Origin: CAXBOO01 sp963977425
GTDB taxonomy: Bacteria > Bacteroidota > Bacteroidia > Flavobacteriales_D > Luteibaculaceae
Assembly: GCA_963977425.1 (NCBI GenBank)
Contig: CAXBOO010000001.1
Location: 186,001-250,000, forward strand
DNA: 64,000 bases
Direction of reading: 5' to 3'
Made by a program: the position numbers and the translations under genes. Positions 27,751-36,969 of this stretch are shown in pieces (the first letter of the stretch is position 1; each line of letters begins with the position of its first letter). The notes under the pieces were generated by a model that saw nothing but the letters and a program-made list of their open reading frames with translations, searched no databases and was not told where the DNA came from.

Positions 27751-28680
27751 ATGAAAAGAATATTATCAATAGTTGCAACAGTAGCGGCAGTGTTTACACT
27801 GTCTGCTCAGCAGGATCCGTTGAACACTCTGTTTGTTCAGAATCCGTCGTTGGCTAACCCGGCATATGCTGGAGCAAAAGAAGTTATGAGTGTAAACCTT
27901 GGTACCCGTGTTCAATGGACGGGTATTGATGGGGCTCCTCGTACAAGCAATTTGAATTTCAGCACACCATTACAAGGAAACAGCATTTCTGTTGGTTTCA
28001 ATGTGTTGTCTGATAAAATTGGGCCAACCAATCAAACAGGTCTTTTTGCCGATATCGCTTACAAGTTACCGATTGATAATCGATCAAGCTTAAGAGTTGG
28101 TATACGTGCAGGAGTGTCTTTGTTTACGGCTAACCTAACAGAACTTGAATTGTCTCAAGGAACAGGTTCAACAGATGTTGCATTTGCTCAAGATTTCAAT
28201 GGTGAAATCCTTCCAAACATTGGAATGGGTGTATACTATGAAAACGAAAAGATTTTTGCAGGAATTAGTGTTCCTTCATTGATTGGTTTTGAAATTGAAG
28301 GCGATGATGCTAACGGAACACGATCTTTCGGAAAGAAGCAACATATCTTTGGTATGGTAGGTGGAAAATTCGAAATGAGTTCAGACCTTACTTTACGTCC
28401 AGCAATTACAGCACGTTTTTTACCAAGCGCACCAGTATCTGTTGATGTACAAGTTATTGCAGATTTGTATGAAAAATTTGGAATTGGAGCAATGTACCGT
28501 CACCAAGACGCTGTTGCTGCTATCATCCAATTTTCTTTGTCAGAGCAACTTAAATTGGGTTACTCTTACGACTTTGGTATTTCTGATTACGGAAATTACA
28601 ATAACGGATCTCATGAAATCATGCTAGGATTCGATTTCATTTACAGAAAAGGAAGAGTTAACTCTCCAAGATACTTCTAA
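27751..28680 (+). CDS. PorP/SprF family T9SS outer-membrane protein
   Basis: The 309-residue protein begins with a signal peptide (MKRILSIVATVAAVFTLSAQ) and then the family hallmark QDPLNTLFVQNPSLANPAYAGA, followed by a predicted beta-barrel with alternating strands and a C-terminal aromatic end (SPRYF). PorP/SprF proteins sit in the outer membrane and are needed for export or surface attachment of partner proteins with type B sorting domains, exactly the gene found 19 bases upstream. ATG 27751 is preceded by AAGAAAGG; a longer frame from 27706 overlaps the adhesin and adds no signal-like residues. The gene is expected to be co-transcribed with both neighbours. Confidence 0.94.
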   Translation: MKRILSIVATVAAVFTLSAQQDPLNTLFVQNPSLANPAYAGAKEVMSVNLGTRVQWTGIDGAPRTSNLNFSTPLQGNSISVGFNVLSDKIGPTNQTGLFADIAYKLPIDNRSSLRVGIRAGVSLFTANLTELELSQGTGSTDVAFAQDFNGEILPNIGMGVYYENEKIFAGISVPSLIGFEIEGDDANGTRSFGKKQHIFGMVGGKFEMSSDLTLRPAITARFLPSAPVSVDVQVIADLYEKFGIGAMYRHQDAVAAIIQFSLSEQLKLGYSYDFGISDYGNYNNGSHEIMLGFDFIYRKGRVNSPRYF

Positions 28681-28701
28681 CCCACACCAAACTATCTTAC
28701 A

Positions 28702-30861
28702 ATGAAGTTACGAATAGTAGCATTCTTTATTTTAATAGCTGGATTTTCAGCTCAAGCTCAATTGAATTCACTTTCAAGAGCCGATCAATTATTTGAAGCA
28801 AACTCATACATGCGTGCTTCTGAGTTGTATTTAGAGTTGGTTCAGAAAGGCGAAGCTCCAAATCATGTTATTCATAACCTTGCGGAGTGTTACAGACAAT
28901 TCCGCGATACTAAGAATGCAGAAATTTGGTACGCACAAGCTGTTCAGTTACGCGATAGAAAACCGATTGAAGTATTTCATTACGCTCAAGCGTTGAAGTC
29001 TAATGAGAAATACAACGAAGCCAACAACTGGTTGCGTTTGTACAACGAATTGGTTCCTGAAGACAGACGTGCTATCATGCATTTAACGGCTGGTGATTAC
29101 TACAGAAAGTACAATCCAGTAGTTCAGAACTATAAAATTAGCAACCTTACAATCAACACAAGAGGTTCTGATTTTGGTCCTGCATACTTTACAGACAATG
29201 CTGTAGTATATTCTTCTAATATCAAAGACAACGATGGTCCAACAGTACAATACGACTTTGCTTGGGCAGGTGGTAACTACTTAGATTTGTATGTAGCAGA
29301 CCAAGTTGCAGGTGGAGCTTTAAATACACCACAAAAATTCAGTAAAAACTTAAGTACTAAATACCACGAAGGTCCAGTAACGTTTAGCAACGATTTCTTG
29401 CAAATCTATTTTACACGTAATGGAAAATCAGCAGGTAACAAAGGTTCTTTGAACTTAAAAATATACCGTGCTACTTTAGCGGGTAACGATTGGGTAAACC
29501 AAGAGCCACTTCCATTCTCAAGCGATGAGTTTGATGTATGTCACCCAACCATGAACATCGATGGTACGAAGTTGTATTTTGCTTCAAACCAACCTGGTGG
29601 ATATGGTGGATTTGACCTTTACGAAGTTGATTTTGATAAAGGATTTTGGGGTCGTCCAAGAAACTTAGGTCCAGAAATCAATACTGAAGGAAACGAAGTA
29701 TTCCCATTCATCCACAGATCAAACATCTTGTATTTTGCTTCTGACGGACATGTAGGATTAGGTGGATTGGATGTTTTCAAAGCAACTTTAACAAGAGGAG
29801 CTTTCAAAAACGTAGAAAACCTAAAAGCACCTATCAATGGACCAAAAGATGATTTCTCTTTTGTAACTGATAGCGCTAAAACAATGGGATTCTTTGCTAG
29901 TAACCGCCCAGGTGGTGTTGGTTCTGATGATATGTATGCATTTGTATATACAGAGCAATCGGATATTTACAGCTTACAAGGTCAAATCTTAGACGAGAAC
30001 GATTTCACAGTTGGTGGTGTTAATGTATACGCACAAACTAAAGATGGAGAAGTACTTTCTTCAGCTGTTACTGACGAAGATGGATTCTTTAGCTTCAATT
30101 TAAATAGAAACCGTGGATACAAAATTGTAACACAAGGTGGAAAATACAATCAAGCGAAAGCTGAAGTTCCTGTATTCCCAGCTGGAGATACTAAAACGGT
30201 AACACTTCAAGTTGATAAAAACAACTACTCTATAAAGGGTATTGTAATGGAGAAAGCTACTCGTTTGCAATTAGATAATGCAAAAGTATATTTGATTAAA
30301 AATTCTTCTAAACAAACTCAAGAAGGTGTAACGGATGCTGATGGTACATTTAGTTTCATCATCGATCCTAATGCATCTTATACAGTAAAAATTATGAAGC
30401 CAGGTTTCTTGACTGTAAGCAGAGTAATTACTACAGTAGGGGCTAAACCAGGGAAACAACTTCAAATCACTGACTTGTTCTTGGATAAATTGAAAGTAAA
30501 CCAAGTAATTGATGTGCCTAATGTTTATTACGATTTGGGTAAATTTTCAATCAGAGCAGACGCAGCAGTTGAATTGGATAAAGTTGTAGAGTTCTTACAA
30601 GAAAACCCAACAGTAACTATTGAATTAGCTTCTCATAGCGATTCTCGTGGTGATGCGGCTAGTAACTTAGAGTTATCTCAGAAGAGAGCTGAAGCAGCTG
30701 TAGATTACATTGTAAGCAAAGGTGTTGATGCCAATCAAATCATTGCTAAAGGTTACGGTGAATCTAAATTGATTAATGGTTGTAAAGACGGTGTAAGATG
30801 TTCTGAAGCACAGCACCAAGCAAACCGTAGAACTGAAATTAGAGTATTAGCAGTAGGATAA
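28702..30861 (+). CDS. porE: PorE-like OmpA family protein (TPR, PD40 propeller, CarbD-reg, OmpA)
   Basis: The 719-residue protein has a signal peptide ending FSAQAQ and no lipobox. Domains in order: TPR-like helices at about 24-130; PD40/WD40-type blades at about 150-405, with GTKLYFASNQPGGYGG, NILYFASDGHVGLGG and GFFASNRPGGVGSDD; two carboxypeptidase-regulatory-like beta domains at about 425-600; and a C-terminal OmpA peptidoglycan-binding domain with ASHSDSRG and NRRTEIRV. This order is that of PorE, the T9SS component that ties the trans-envelope complex to peptidoglycan. Because such genes also occur as paralogues beside PorP/SprF-adhesin pairs, it may serve this module rather than the core machine. 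A terminator follows. Confidence 0.85.
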   Translation: MKLRIVAFFILIAGFSAQAQLNSLSRADQLFEANSYMRASELYLELVQKGEAPNHVIHNLAECYRQFRDTKNAEIWYAQAVQLRDRKPIEVFHYAQALKSNEKYNEANNWLRLYNELVPEDRRAIMHLTAGDYYRKYNPVVQNYKISNLTINTRGSDFGPAYFTDNAVVYSSNIKDNDGPTVQYDFAWAGGNYLDLYVADQVAGGALNTPQKFSKNLSTKYHEGPVTFSNDFLQIYFTRNGKSAGNKGSLNLKIYRATLAGNDWVNQEPLPFSSDEFDVCHPTMNIDGTKLYFASNQPGGYGGFDLYEVDFDKGFWGRPRNLGPEINTEGNEVFPFIHRSNILYFASDGHVGLGGLDVFKATLTRGAFKNVENLKAPINGPKDDFSFVTDSAKTMGFFASNRPGGVGSDDMYAFVYTEQSDIYSLQGQILDENDFTVGGVNVYAQTKDGEVLSSAVTDEDGFFSFNLNRNRGYKIVTQGGKYNQAKAEVPVFPAGDTKTVTLQVDKNNYSIKGIVMEKATRLQLDNAKVYLIKNSSKQTQEGVTDADGTFSFIIDPNASYTVKIMKPGFLTVSRVITTVGAKPGKQLQITDLFLDKLKVNQVIDVPNVYYDLGKFSIRADAAVELDKVVEFLQENPTVTIELASHSDSRGDAASNLELSQKRAEAAVDYIVSKGVDANQIIAKGYGESKLINGCKDGVRCSEAQHQANRRTEIRVLAVG

Positions 30862-30881
30862 GCACTACGCTTTAATAGAAT

Positions 30882-30917
30882 AAAAAAAAGGAAGGTTATT
30901 TAACCTTCCTTTTTTTG
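30882..30917. terminator. Bidirectional terminator between porE-like gene and SUF operon
   Basis: AAAAGGAAGGTTA and TAACCTTCCTTTT form a perfect stem with a TT loop, flanked by A-run and T-run, so it works in both directions. It includes the last codons and stop (30896) of the converging DUF2480 gene. Confidence 0.9.
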
Positions 30918-31399
30918 TTTATAGGCACTGCTGAACAAGCTTCGCCAAACATTAAGTTGCTTACAATAGGAGTCAATTCCCTGGCAAAGTCAGTTAAGAA
31001 TTCTTGATCATCGAAAGTTGAACAACCTTTTACAATGATTTTTTGATCGCGATGTTGCTCGTAATTGTAGACACTACGTATGGCTCGCCATTTTGCTTCT
31101 AGGCTGCTTTTTTCATCAAGCACCACTACTTTTATGTCTTGAGAAGTAAAGTGGCTTAAAACCAACATAAATGCCCATTTCGGGAGGATTACATCTGCTG
31201 AACAAAACAATGCAAGACATTCATGATCTTCAAGATCAATTACAGTTTCGGATAGATTTTTTCGAAAAACCTTTTCTACTAAAAATGGACTTTCACCAAA
31301 TAATTTAGAAATATCAAAATACTTGATAGGGTATTTCTGTATCAATTGGAATGGATCTATTTGAATAAGACCCGAATTTTCTACTTTATTTTCAATCAT
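30896..31399 (-). CDS. DUF2480 family protein, end of SUF operon
   Basis: The 167-residue soluble protein fits the Bacteroidota DUF2480 family, regularly encoded at the tail of SUF operons. It has no known catalytic motif; a central DLEDHECLALFCSADVILPKWAF stretch and a Lys/Arg-rich tail are visible, with Cys at several positions but no CxxC. Its ATG shares one base with the stop of sufT (TAATG), pointing to translational coupling. A role in Fe-S cluster assembly or delivery follows only from its position. The family call is from memory of its context and length. Confidence 0.75.
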   Translation of the reverse strand: MIENKVENSGLIQIDPFQLIQKYPIKYFDISKLFGESPFLVEKVFRKNLSETVIDLEDHECLALFCSADVILPKWAFMLVLSHFTSQDIKVVVLDEKSSLEAKWRAIRSVYNYEQHRDQKIIVKGCSTFDDQEFLTDFARELTPIVSNLMFGEACSAVPINKKRKVK

Positions 31400-31710
31400 T
31401 ATAAAAAGCCAAGTTCTAATCTAGCCTCTTCACTCATCATTGATTTATCCCAAGTAGGTTCGAAGGTTAAATGCACTTTAGCACCACTTAATCCTTCAAT
31501 ATCTTTTACCGCTTGCTCAACTTCAGCCGGCATACTTTCAGCAACAGGGCAAGATGGTGAAGTTAATGTCATTTCAACATCAGCAAAATTTTCATCGTTT
31601 ACTTTAAAAGAGTAAATCAATCCCAATTCGTAAATGTTTACTGGTATTTCTGGATCGTAGATGCTTTGTAATGCTTCTATGATGGCTGCGTCAAATTTTC
31701 TGTTGCTCAT
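31399..31710 (-). CDS. sufT: SufT/MIP18 family Fe-S maturation protein (DUF59)
   Basis: The 103-residue protein is a single DUF59/MIP18 domain: YDPEIPVNIYELGLIY near the start and the conserved Cys in TSPSCPVAE in the middle. SufT-like proteins help mature or deliver Fe-S clusters to target enzymes. It sits between sufE and DUF2480 with one-base start/stop overlaps on both sides, inside the SUF operon driven from 37.3 kb. Start and length agree with the family. Confidence 0.9.
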   Translation of the reverse strand: MSNRKFDAAIIEALQSIYDPEIPVNIYELGLIYSFKVNDENFADVEMTLTSPSCPVAESMPAEVEQAVKDIEGLSGAKVHLTFEPTWDKSMMSEEARLELGFL

Positions 31711-32129
31711 TATGATAGGGCTATTCCGTAAAGTTTTAGTTGTTTCATCATGCTTACCAAGCCATTAGCTCGAGTAGGCGATAAGTGTTCTTTTAAGCCA
31801 ATAGAGTCAATAAACGACATATCAGCTTGGGCAATATCTGTTCCTTTTTCGTTATTGAATACAGTTACAAGAATATTGATGATGCCTTTTGTTATGATAG
31901 CATCGGAATCGGCTGAAAAGCTAATTCTGTTATCATCTGTTTTTTCGGCGTGTAACCAAACTCTGCTTTGGCAACCTTTTATAAGGTTTTCATCTGTTTT
32001 AAATTCATCTTCAATAAGCGGTAAATCTTTCCCTAATTCGATGATGTACTCGTATTTCTGCATCCAATCTTCAAAGAATCCGAATTCTTCAATGATATCT
32101 TGTTGCTTTTCTGCAATGGTTTTAGCCAT
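31710..32129 (-). CDS. sufE: SufE sulfur acceptor
   Basis: This 139-residue protein takes the persulfide sulfur from the cysteine desulfurase SufS and passes it to the SufBCD scaffold. The sulfur-accepting residue is Cys53 in IKGCQSRVW, the family signature. Its start codon overlaps the stop of sufS by one base (TAATG), which couples the two partner proteins. Length is typical. Confidence 0.95.
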   Translation of the reverse strand: MAKTIAEKQQDIIEEFGFFEDWMQKYEYIIELGKDLPLIEDEFKTDENLIKGCQSRVWLHAEKTDDNRISFSADSDAIITKGIINILVTVFNNEKGTDIAQADMSFIDSIGLKEHLSPTRANGLVSMMKQLKLYGIALS

Positions 32130-33358
32130 TATTGTAAAAGTTTTACAGCACGTTCAAGTGCTATGAATAGTTTATCGATGTCTTCTCTGCTGTTGTATAT
32201 AGCGAAAGAAGCGCGGATAGTACCAGGAATACAAAATTTGTCCATAACAGGCTGTGTACAATGGTTTCCTGTTCTTACGGCAATGCCTTGCTGATCGAGT
32301 ATGGTGCCAATATCATAAGGGTGCATGCCCTCAACAATAAAAGACAAAACGCCCGCTTTGTTTTTAGCTTGACCGATGGCTTTAAAACCTGGTATTGTAT
32401 TTAATTTTTCGGTGGCATAATCCAATAAATCGTTCTCGTGATATTGAATGAATTCATGACCTATTTCCATCATCCATTCGGCTGCTTTACCCAAACCAAT
32501 TACATCGGCAATATTGGGTGTGCCTGCTTCAAATTTGTGTGGTAAAGTATTGTATGTGGTTTTTTCAAAGGTTACAGTCTCAATCATTTCACCACCTCCC
32601 AAATAGGGCGGCATGCTATTGAGCAAATCTTCTTTACCAAACAAAACACCCACACCAGTTGGGCCGTACATTTTATGACCTGAAAAGGCATAAAAATCAG
32701 CATCCAAAGCTTGCACATCAATATGAGCATGTGGTGCCGCTTGTGCTCCATCTATTAGCACTTTAACTCCTTTAGAATGGGCTAATGCAATAACCTCTTT
32801 TACTGGATTGATGGTTCCAAGCGAATTGGAAATATGAACAATGGATATGAGTTTGGTTTTATCAGAAATTAAAGATTCTACATCTTTAAGATCGATATCA
32901 CCAGCTTCGTTGAAAGGAATTACTTTTAAAACAGCGCCACGGTCTTCGCACATAATTTGCCAAGGCACAATGTTGCTGTGGTGTTCCATTCCTGAAACAA
33001 TAATTTCATCGTCCGGTTGTATAAACGCTTTACCAAACGAATAGGCTACCAAATTGATGCTTTGCGTAGTGCCTGAGGTTAATATAACTTCGTGACTATG
33101 CTTTGCATTGATGAAACGCTGTAAAGACATTCTAGCCTCTTCAAAAGCAGTAGTAGCTTCTTGGCTTAGTGTATGAACTCCACGGTGAATATTGCTATTG
33201 TAATCGCTGTAATAATGCGAAATAGTATCGATAACACATTGGGGTTTTTGCACAGTTGCCCCATTGTCGAGGTAAACCAATTTTTGACCATTCACTTTGC
33301 GATTAAGCAAAGGAAACTGATCAACTATTGTGCGATGTTCAATGGTGTTATCTATCAT
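32129..33358 (-). CDS. sufS: Cysteine desulfurase SufS
   Basis: The 409-residue PLP enzyme converts cysteine to alanine and forms an enzyme persulfide for Fe-S synthesis. PLP binds Lys229 in FSGHKMYGPTG; the persulfide is on Cys367 in RTGNHCTQP, with the short type II (SufS/CsdA) active-site loop. DGAQAAPH and ATVQKP regions also fit. It lies directly after sufD (4-base gap) and is coupled to sufE. Confidence 0.96.
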   Translation of the reverse strand: MIDNTIEHRTIVDQFPLLNRKVNGQKLVYLDNGATVQKPQCVIDTISHYYSDYNSNIHRGVHTLSQEATTAFEEARMSLQRFINAKHSHEVILTSGTTQSINLVAYSFGKAFIQPDDEIIVSGMEHHSNIVPWQIMCEDRGAVLKVIPFNEAGDIDLKDVESLISDKTKLISIVHISNSLGTINPVKEVIALAHSKGVKVLIDGAQAAPHAHIDVQALDADFYAFSGHKMYGPTGVGVLFGKEDLLNSMPPYLGGGEMIETVTFEKTTYNTLPHKFEAGTPNIADVIGLGKAAEWMMEIGHEFIQYHENDLLDYATEKLNTIPGFKAIGQAKNKAGVLSFIVEGMHPYDIGTILDQQGIAVRTGNHCTQPVMDKFCIPGTIRASFAIYNSREDIDKLFIALERAVKLLQ

Positions 33359-33362
33359 ATCT

Positions 33363-34592
33363 TTAGTGCATTTCTGCCAGTCTATCGGCTACTTTTTGAC
33401 TGATGTTGGTTTTTAGTTCTTCGTTTGAAATTAAATCCAAAACGTCTTCACAGAAAGCATTTAAAACCATAGCGCGGGCTTTGGCTAAACCTATTCCTCT
33501 GGCACGTAAATAATAAACAGCTTCGTCATCTAACTGACCAATGGTACAACCGTGACTACACTTTACGTCGTCGGCATAAATTTCAAGCTCAGGCTTGGCG
33601 TTTATGGTGCTGTTTTCATCAAGTATTACGTTGTTGTTTTGTTGGAAAGCATCGGTCTTTTGAGCGTCTTTGCTAACCAATACTTTTCCGTTGAAAACGG
33701 CTTTAGAGTTGTCGGCAATAATACCTCTGTACAATTCGTGAGAAGTACAGTGAGGTAATGCGTGATGAACCAAAGTATGGTGATCAATAAACTGTCCACC
33801 TTTTGGAAGGTAGATACCATTTACCTGTGCGTCAGAGTTTTTTCCATCGATGTAGAAATTACTGTTGGCACGTGTCCAATGGGTATTGATGTTGAAGTAA
33901 TTGATCTTAGCAAAAGCATCGTTTTTCATCTCAACATCGCTTTGAATAACAGTGAAAGCTTTTTCGCCTTCCTCCTGTAGCACGTTGATTTCTAAAGAGC
34001 TATTGTTGTTTACATAAGCTTCTAACGCTAAATTTCTCAATGCATTAGCACCAATGCCTTTTAACGATAATTCAATCTTAAGTTCAGAGCTTTCTTCCGT
34101 AATGATAAGCAAACGAGGGTTTTCAAATAACTCGATAGCATCCGAAGAAATTTCAATTTTAAGAGCGTCTACTTTTTTGCCTTTAGGACAAATAATGGCA
34201 AGTGTATTGGCCGATTGCAACAGGTTGTTGGCGGCAAATACATCTGTTTTCCAAGGCGATAAACGACCGAAATTATGTTTGAATTCAGGAGATTGCTCTA
34301 AATCAGTTCCAAATAAGATGCGAACATCATTGGTATCTGAAACTGATTTTAATGCGCCATTTTCAAAAGCAATAACAGAACCTTTGATAGGGGTGCTGTT
34401 TTCGGGAAGTTTCAATGCCAATTTTTTGATGGCATTCAATTTTGTGTACTTCCAGTATTCGCTTTGGTTGTCAGGCCAAGAAATCCCGTCGATGGTAGCT
34501 TGGCATAAGTCAACATTAGCATGTTGCAAGGCGTTTAGGCCTTGTACCAATTGTACTGATTCTAGTACAGCTGTGTTTGTTGATATATCCAT
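33363..34592 (-). CDS. sufD: SufD, scaffold subunit of SufBC2D
   Basis: The 409-residue protein is a SufB/SufD paralogue with a right-handed beta-helix core. The C-terminal region shows the family features: KCSHGCTIGQLDDEAVYYLRARG as CSHGCT-x-G-x-LD, then GL..ARAMVL. It forms the SufBC2D complex and supports iron entry and cluster assembly. Its ATG shares one base with the sufC stop. Length is normal for the Bacteroidota form. Confidence 0.94.
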   Translation of the reverse strand: MDISTNTAVLESVQLVQGLNALQHANVDLCQATIDGISWPDNQSEYWKYTKLNAIKKLALKLPENSTPIKGSVIAFENGALKSVSDTNDVRILFGTDLEQSPEFKHNFGRLSPWKTDVFAANNLLQSANTLAIICPKGKKVDALKIEISSDAIELFENPRLLIITEESSELKIELSLKGIGANALRNLALEAYVNNNSSLEINVLQEEGEKAFTVIQSDVEMKNDAFAKINYFNINTHWTRANSNFYIDGKNSDAQVNGIYLPKGGQFIDHHTLVHHALPHCTSHELYRGIIADNSKAVFNGKVLVSKDAQKTDAFQQNNNVILDENSTINAKPELEIYADDVKCSHGCTIGQLDDEAVYYLRARGIGLAKARAMVLNAFCEDVLDLISNEELKTNISQKVADRLAEMH

Positions 34593-35350
34593 TATACTAA
34601 TTCGCTATTTTCTGTTTTAATCCAGTCGTAACCTTTTTCTTCTAATTCCAGAGCCAATTCTTTACCGCCAGTTTTTACAATACGACCATTGTACAATACG
34701 TGCACGAAATCAGGAACGATATAATCAAGCAAACGTTGGTAGTGAGTTACAACGATGGTAGCATTCTCTTTGGTTTTTAGTGCATTTACACCATTGGCAA
34801 CAATGCGCAAAGCATCTATGTCCAATCCAGAATCGGTTTCATCAAGAATGGCCAATTTTGGTTCCAACATAGCCATTTGGAAAATTTCATTTCTTTTTTT
34901 CTCTCCACCAGAAAATCCTTGGTTTACAGAGCGGCTAGAAAGTTTGTCTGGAAGTTCAACTAGTGCTGCTTTTTCTTTCACTTTTTTAAGGAAATCTTTG
35001 GCACTAATAGGGTCAATTCCTTGCGCTTCGTTTTTCGCACGCAAAGCTTCTTTTAGGAAATTGATGTTAGAAACACCTGGAATTTCAACTGGGTATTGAA
35101 ACGCTAAAAATAGACCTGAAGTAGCTCTAGATTCAACATCCATATCCAATAAATCTTCACCTAAAAATTCAACTGTTCCGTTGGTAACTTCGTAATCTTC
35201 TTTACCAGCTAAAACTGAAGCAAGAGTCGATTTACCTGAACCGTTAGGGCCCATTATAGCGTGTACTTCTCCAGCTTTTACCTCAAGGTTAATGCCTCGT
35301 AATATTTCTTTGTCGCCTATGTTTGCGTGTAAATTTTTTATGCTAATCAT
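34592..35350 (-). CDS. sufC: SufC, ABC-type ATPase of the SUF scaffold
   Basis: The 252-residue ATPase has Walker A GPNGSGKST, the SufC signature FSGGEKKR and Walker B LAILDETDSGLD. It powers conformational change of SufBC2D and is cytosolic, not a transporter. The gene lies 103 bases after sufB; that gap (35351-35453) is AT-rich and carries no clear promoter or terminator, so it is read as part of the same operon. Confidence 0.96.
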   Translation of the reverse strand: MISIKNLHANIGDKEILRGINLEVKAGEVHAIMGPNGSGKSTLASVLAGKEDYEVTNGTVEFLGEDLLDMDVESRATSGLFLAFQYPVEIPGVSNINFLKEALRAKNEAQGIDPISAKDFLKKVKEKAALVELPDKLSSRSVNQGFSGGEKKRNEIFQMAMLEPKLAILDETDSGLDIDALRIVANGVNALKTKENATIVVTHYQRLLDYIVPDFVHVLYNGRIVKTGGKELALELEEKGYDWIKTENSELV

Positions 35351-35453
35351 TTCCTTTTAATTTAAAATATCGTTTATGGTTTTTAATCTATAGTTAATGG
35401 TTTGATGACTGTCAAATACAACTCACGACTAAAAACTATTTACTTATAACTAT

Positions 35454-36905
35454 TTATCCTACCGATCCTTCTAGTGATACCTCTAAAAGTTTTTGTGCTT
35501 CTACAGCAAACTCCATTGGCAATTGGTTAAGTACTTCTTTGCAATAACCGTTTACGATCAATGAAATGGCTTTTTCAGTATCAATTCCACGTTGGTTGCA
35601 ATAGAAAATCTGGTCTTCTCCGATTTTACTCGTAGTCGCTTCGTGTTCTATTTTGGCAGTAGGATTGTCGCATTCGATGTATGGGAAAGTGTGTGCTCCG
35701 CAATAATCGGTCATCAACAAACTGTCGCACTGACTAAAGTTTCTTGCGTTTTTGGCGTTTTTAGAAATTTTCACCAAACCTCTATAAGAGTTGTTGGATG
35801 ATCCTGCAGAAATACCTTTAGAAATGATGATACTACGGGTGTTTTTCCCTAAGTGAATCATCTTGGTACCAGTATCGGCTTGTTGGTGATTGTTGGTAAC
35901 AGCTACTGAGTAAAATTCACCTTCAGAGTTGTCGCCTTTTAAGATACAAGATGGATATTTCCAAGTAATGGCAGATCCTGTTTCTACTTGAGTCCAAGAG
36001 ATTTTTGCACTGGTGTGACAAATACCACGTTTGGTTACAAAGTTGTAAACACCACCTTTACCCTCTTTGTTACCAGGGTACCAGTTTTGAACCGTAGAGT
36101 ATTTGATTTCGGCATTGTCTAATGCAACCAATTCAACAACTGCTGCGTGCAACTGATTTTCGTCGCGCATTGGAGCAGTACACCCTTCTAGGTACGAGCA
36201 GAAAGAACCTTCGTCGGCTATAAGCAATGTACGTTCAAATTGGCCTGTACCGGCTTCGTTAATTCTGAAGTAAGTGCTCAACTCCATTGGGCATTTTACT
36301 CCTTTGGGAATGTAGCAGAAAGATCCGTCAGAGAAAACTGCTGAGTTTAGTGCTGCAAAATAATTGTCACGTTGAGGCACAACCGATCCTAAATATTTTT
36401 GAACCAATTCTGGGTGGTTGTGAACCGCCTCAGAGAAAGAACAAAAGATGATGCCTTTTTCAGCCAATGTGTCTTGGAAAGTAGTTTTAACAGAAACAGA
36501 GTCCATTACAATATCTACAGCCATTTGCACACCAGTCAAACGTTTTTGTTCATCTAATGAGATGCCTAATTTTTCAAAAGTTGCCAACAATTCTGGATCA
36601 ACTTCGTCTAAGCTGCTTAGCTCTTTTTTAGGTTTTGGTGCACTGTAATAAATAATGTCTTGGAAATCGATTTTAGGAAAATCAACATGGGCCCATTCTG
36701 GGGTTTCCATTTCTGTAAAAGCTTTGTAGGCTTTTAATCTCCAATCAAGAAGCCATTTTGGTTCGTTTTTTTTGTTTGAAATAAACCGTACAATATCTTC
36801 GCTTAGGCCTTTAGGAGCCTGATCAGCATCAACATCGGTAGTGAAACCATATTTGTATTCCTGATTGGTTATTTCTTCTAATATTTCGTCGCCTTCGTAT
36901 GCCAT
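35454..36905 (-). CDS. sufB: SufB, scaffold subunit of SufBC2D
   Basis: This 483-residue protein is the cluster-building scaffold. It shows the SufB N-terminal region, VVPQRDNYFAALNSAVFSDG, and the C-terminal DSLLMTDYCGAHTFPYIE, HEATTSKIGEDQIFYCNQRG and RGIDTEKA stretches that carry the conserved Cys, His and Glu used for de novo cluster assembly. It follows sufA by 64 bases and leads sufCDSE-sufT-DUF2480. Length matches the family. Confidence 0.96.
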   Translation of the reverse strand: MAYEGDEILEEITNQEYKYGFTTDVDADQAPKGLSEDIVRFISNKKNEPKWLLDWRLKAYKAFTEMETPEWAHVDFPKIDFQDIIYYSAPKPKKELSSLDEVDPELLATFEKLGISLDEQKRLTGVQMAVDIVMDSVSVKTTFQDTLAEKGIIFCSFSEAVHNHPELVQKYLGSVVPQRDNYFAALNSAVFSDGSFCYIPKGVKCPMELSTYFRINEAGTGQFERTLLIADEGSFCSYLEGCTAPMRDENQLHAAVVELVALDNAEIKYSTVQNWYPGNKEGKGGVYNFVTKRGICHTSAKISWTQVETGSAITWKYPSCILKGDNSEGEFYSVAVTNNHQQADTGTKMIHLGKNTRSIIISKGISAGSSNNSYRGLVKISKNAKNARNFSQCDSLLMTDYCGAHTFPYIECDNPTAKIEHEATTSKIGEDQIFYCNQRGIDTEKAISLIVNGYCKEVLNQLPMEFAVEAQKLLEVSLEGSVG

Positions 36906-36969
36906 AAAATTTTGTTCTTGGGGGTTTAAACTATCTGATGATCAATTTGTTATTGTTATCAGAATCGTA

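Noticed and set aside
34054..34620. Open frame of 188 codons opposite sufD
   Set aside because: It is a shadow of sufD and has no start context or domain.
35351..35453. AT-rich sufB-sufC gap with repeated TTAATGG/AACTATT-like words, considered as a small mobile element
   Set aside because: No inverted ends, target duplication or hairpin could be made out; left as plain spacer.
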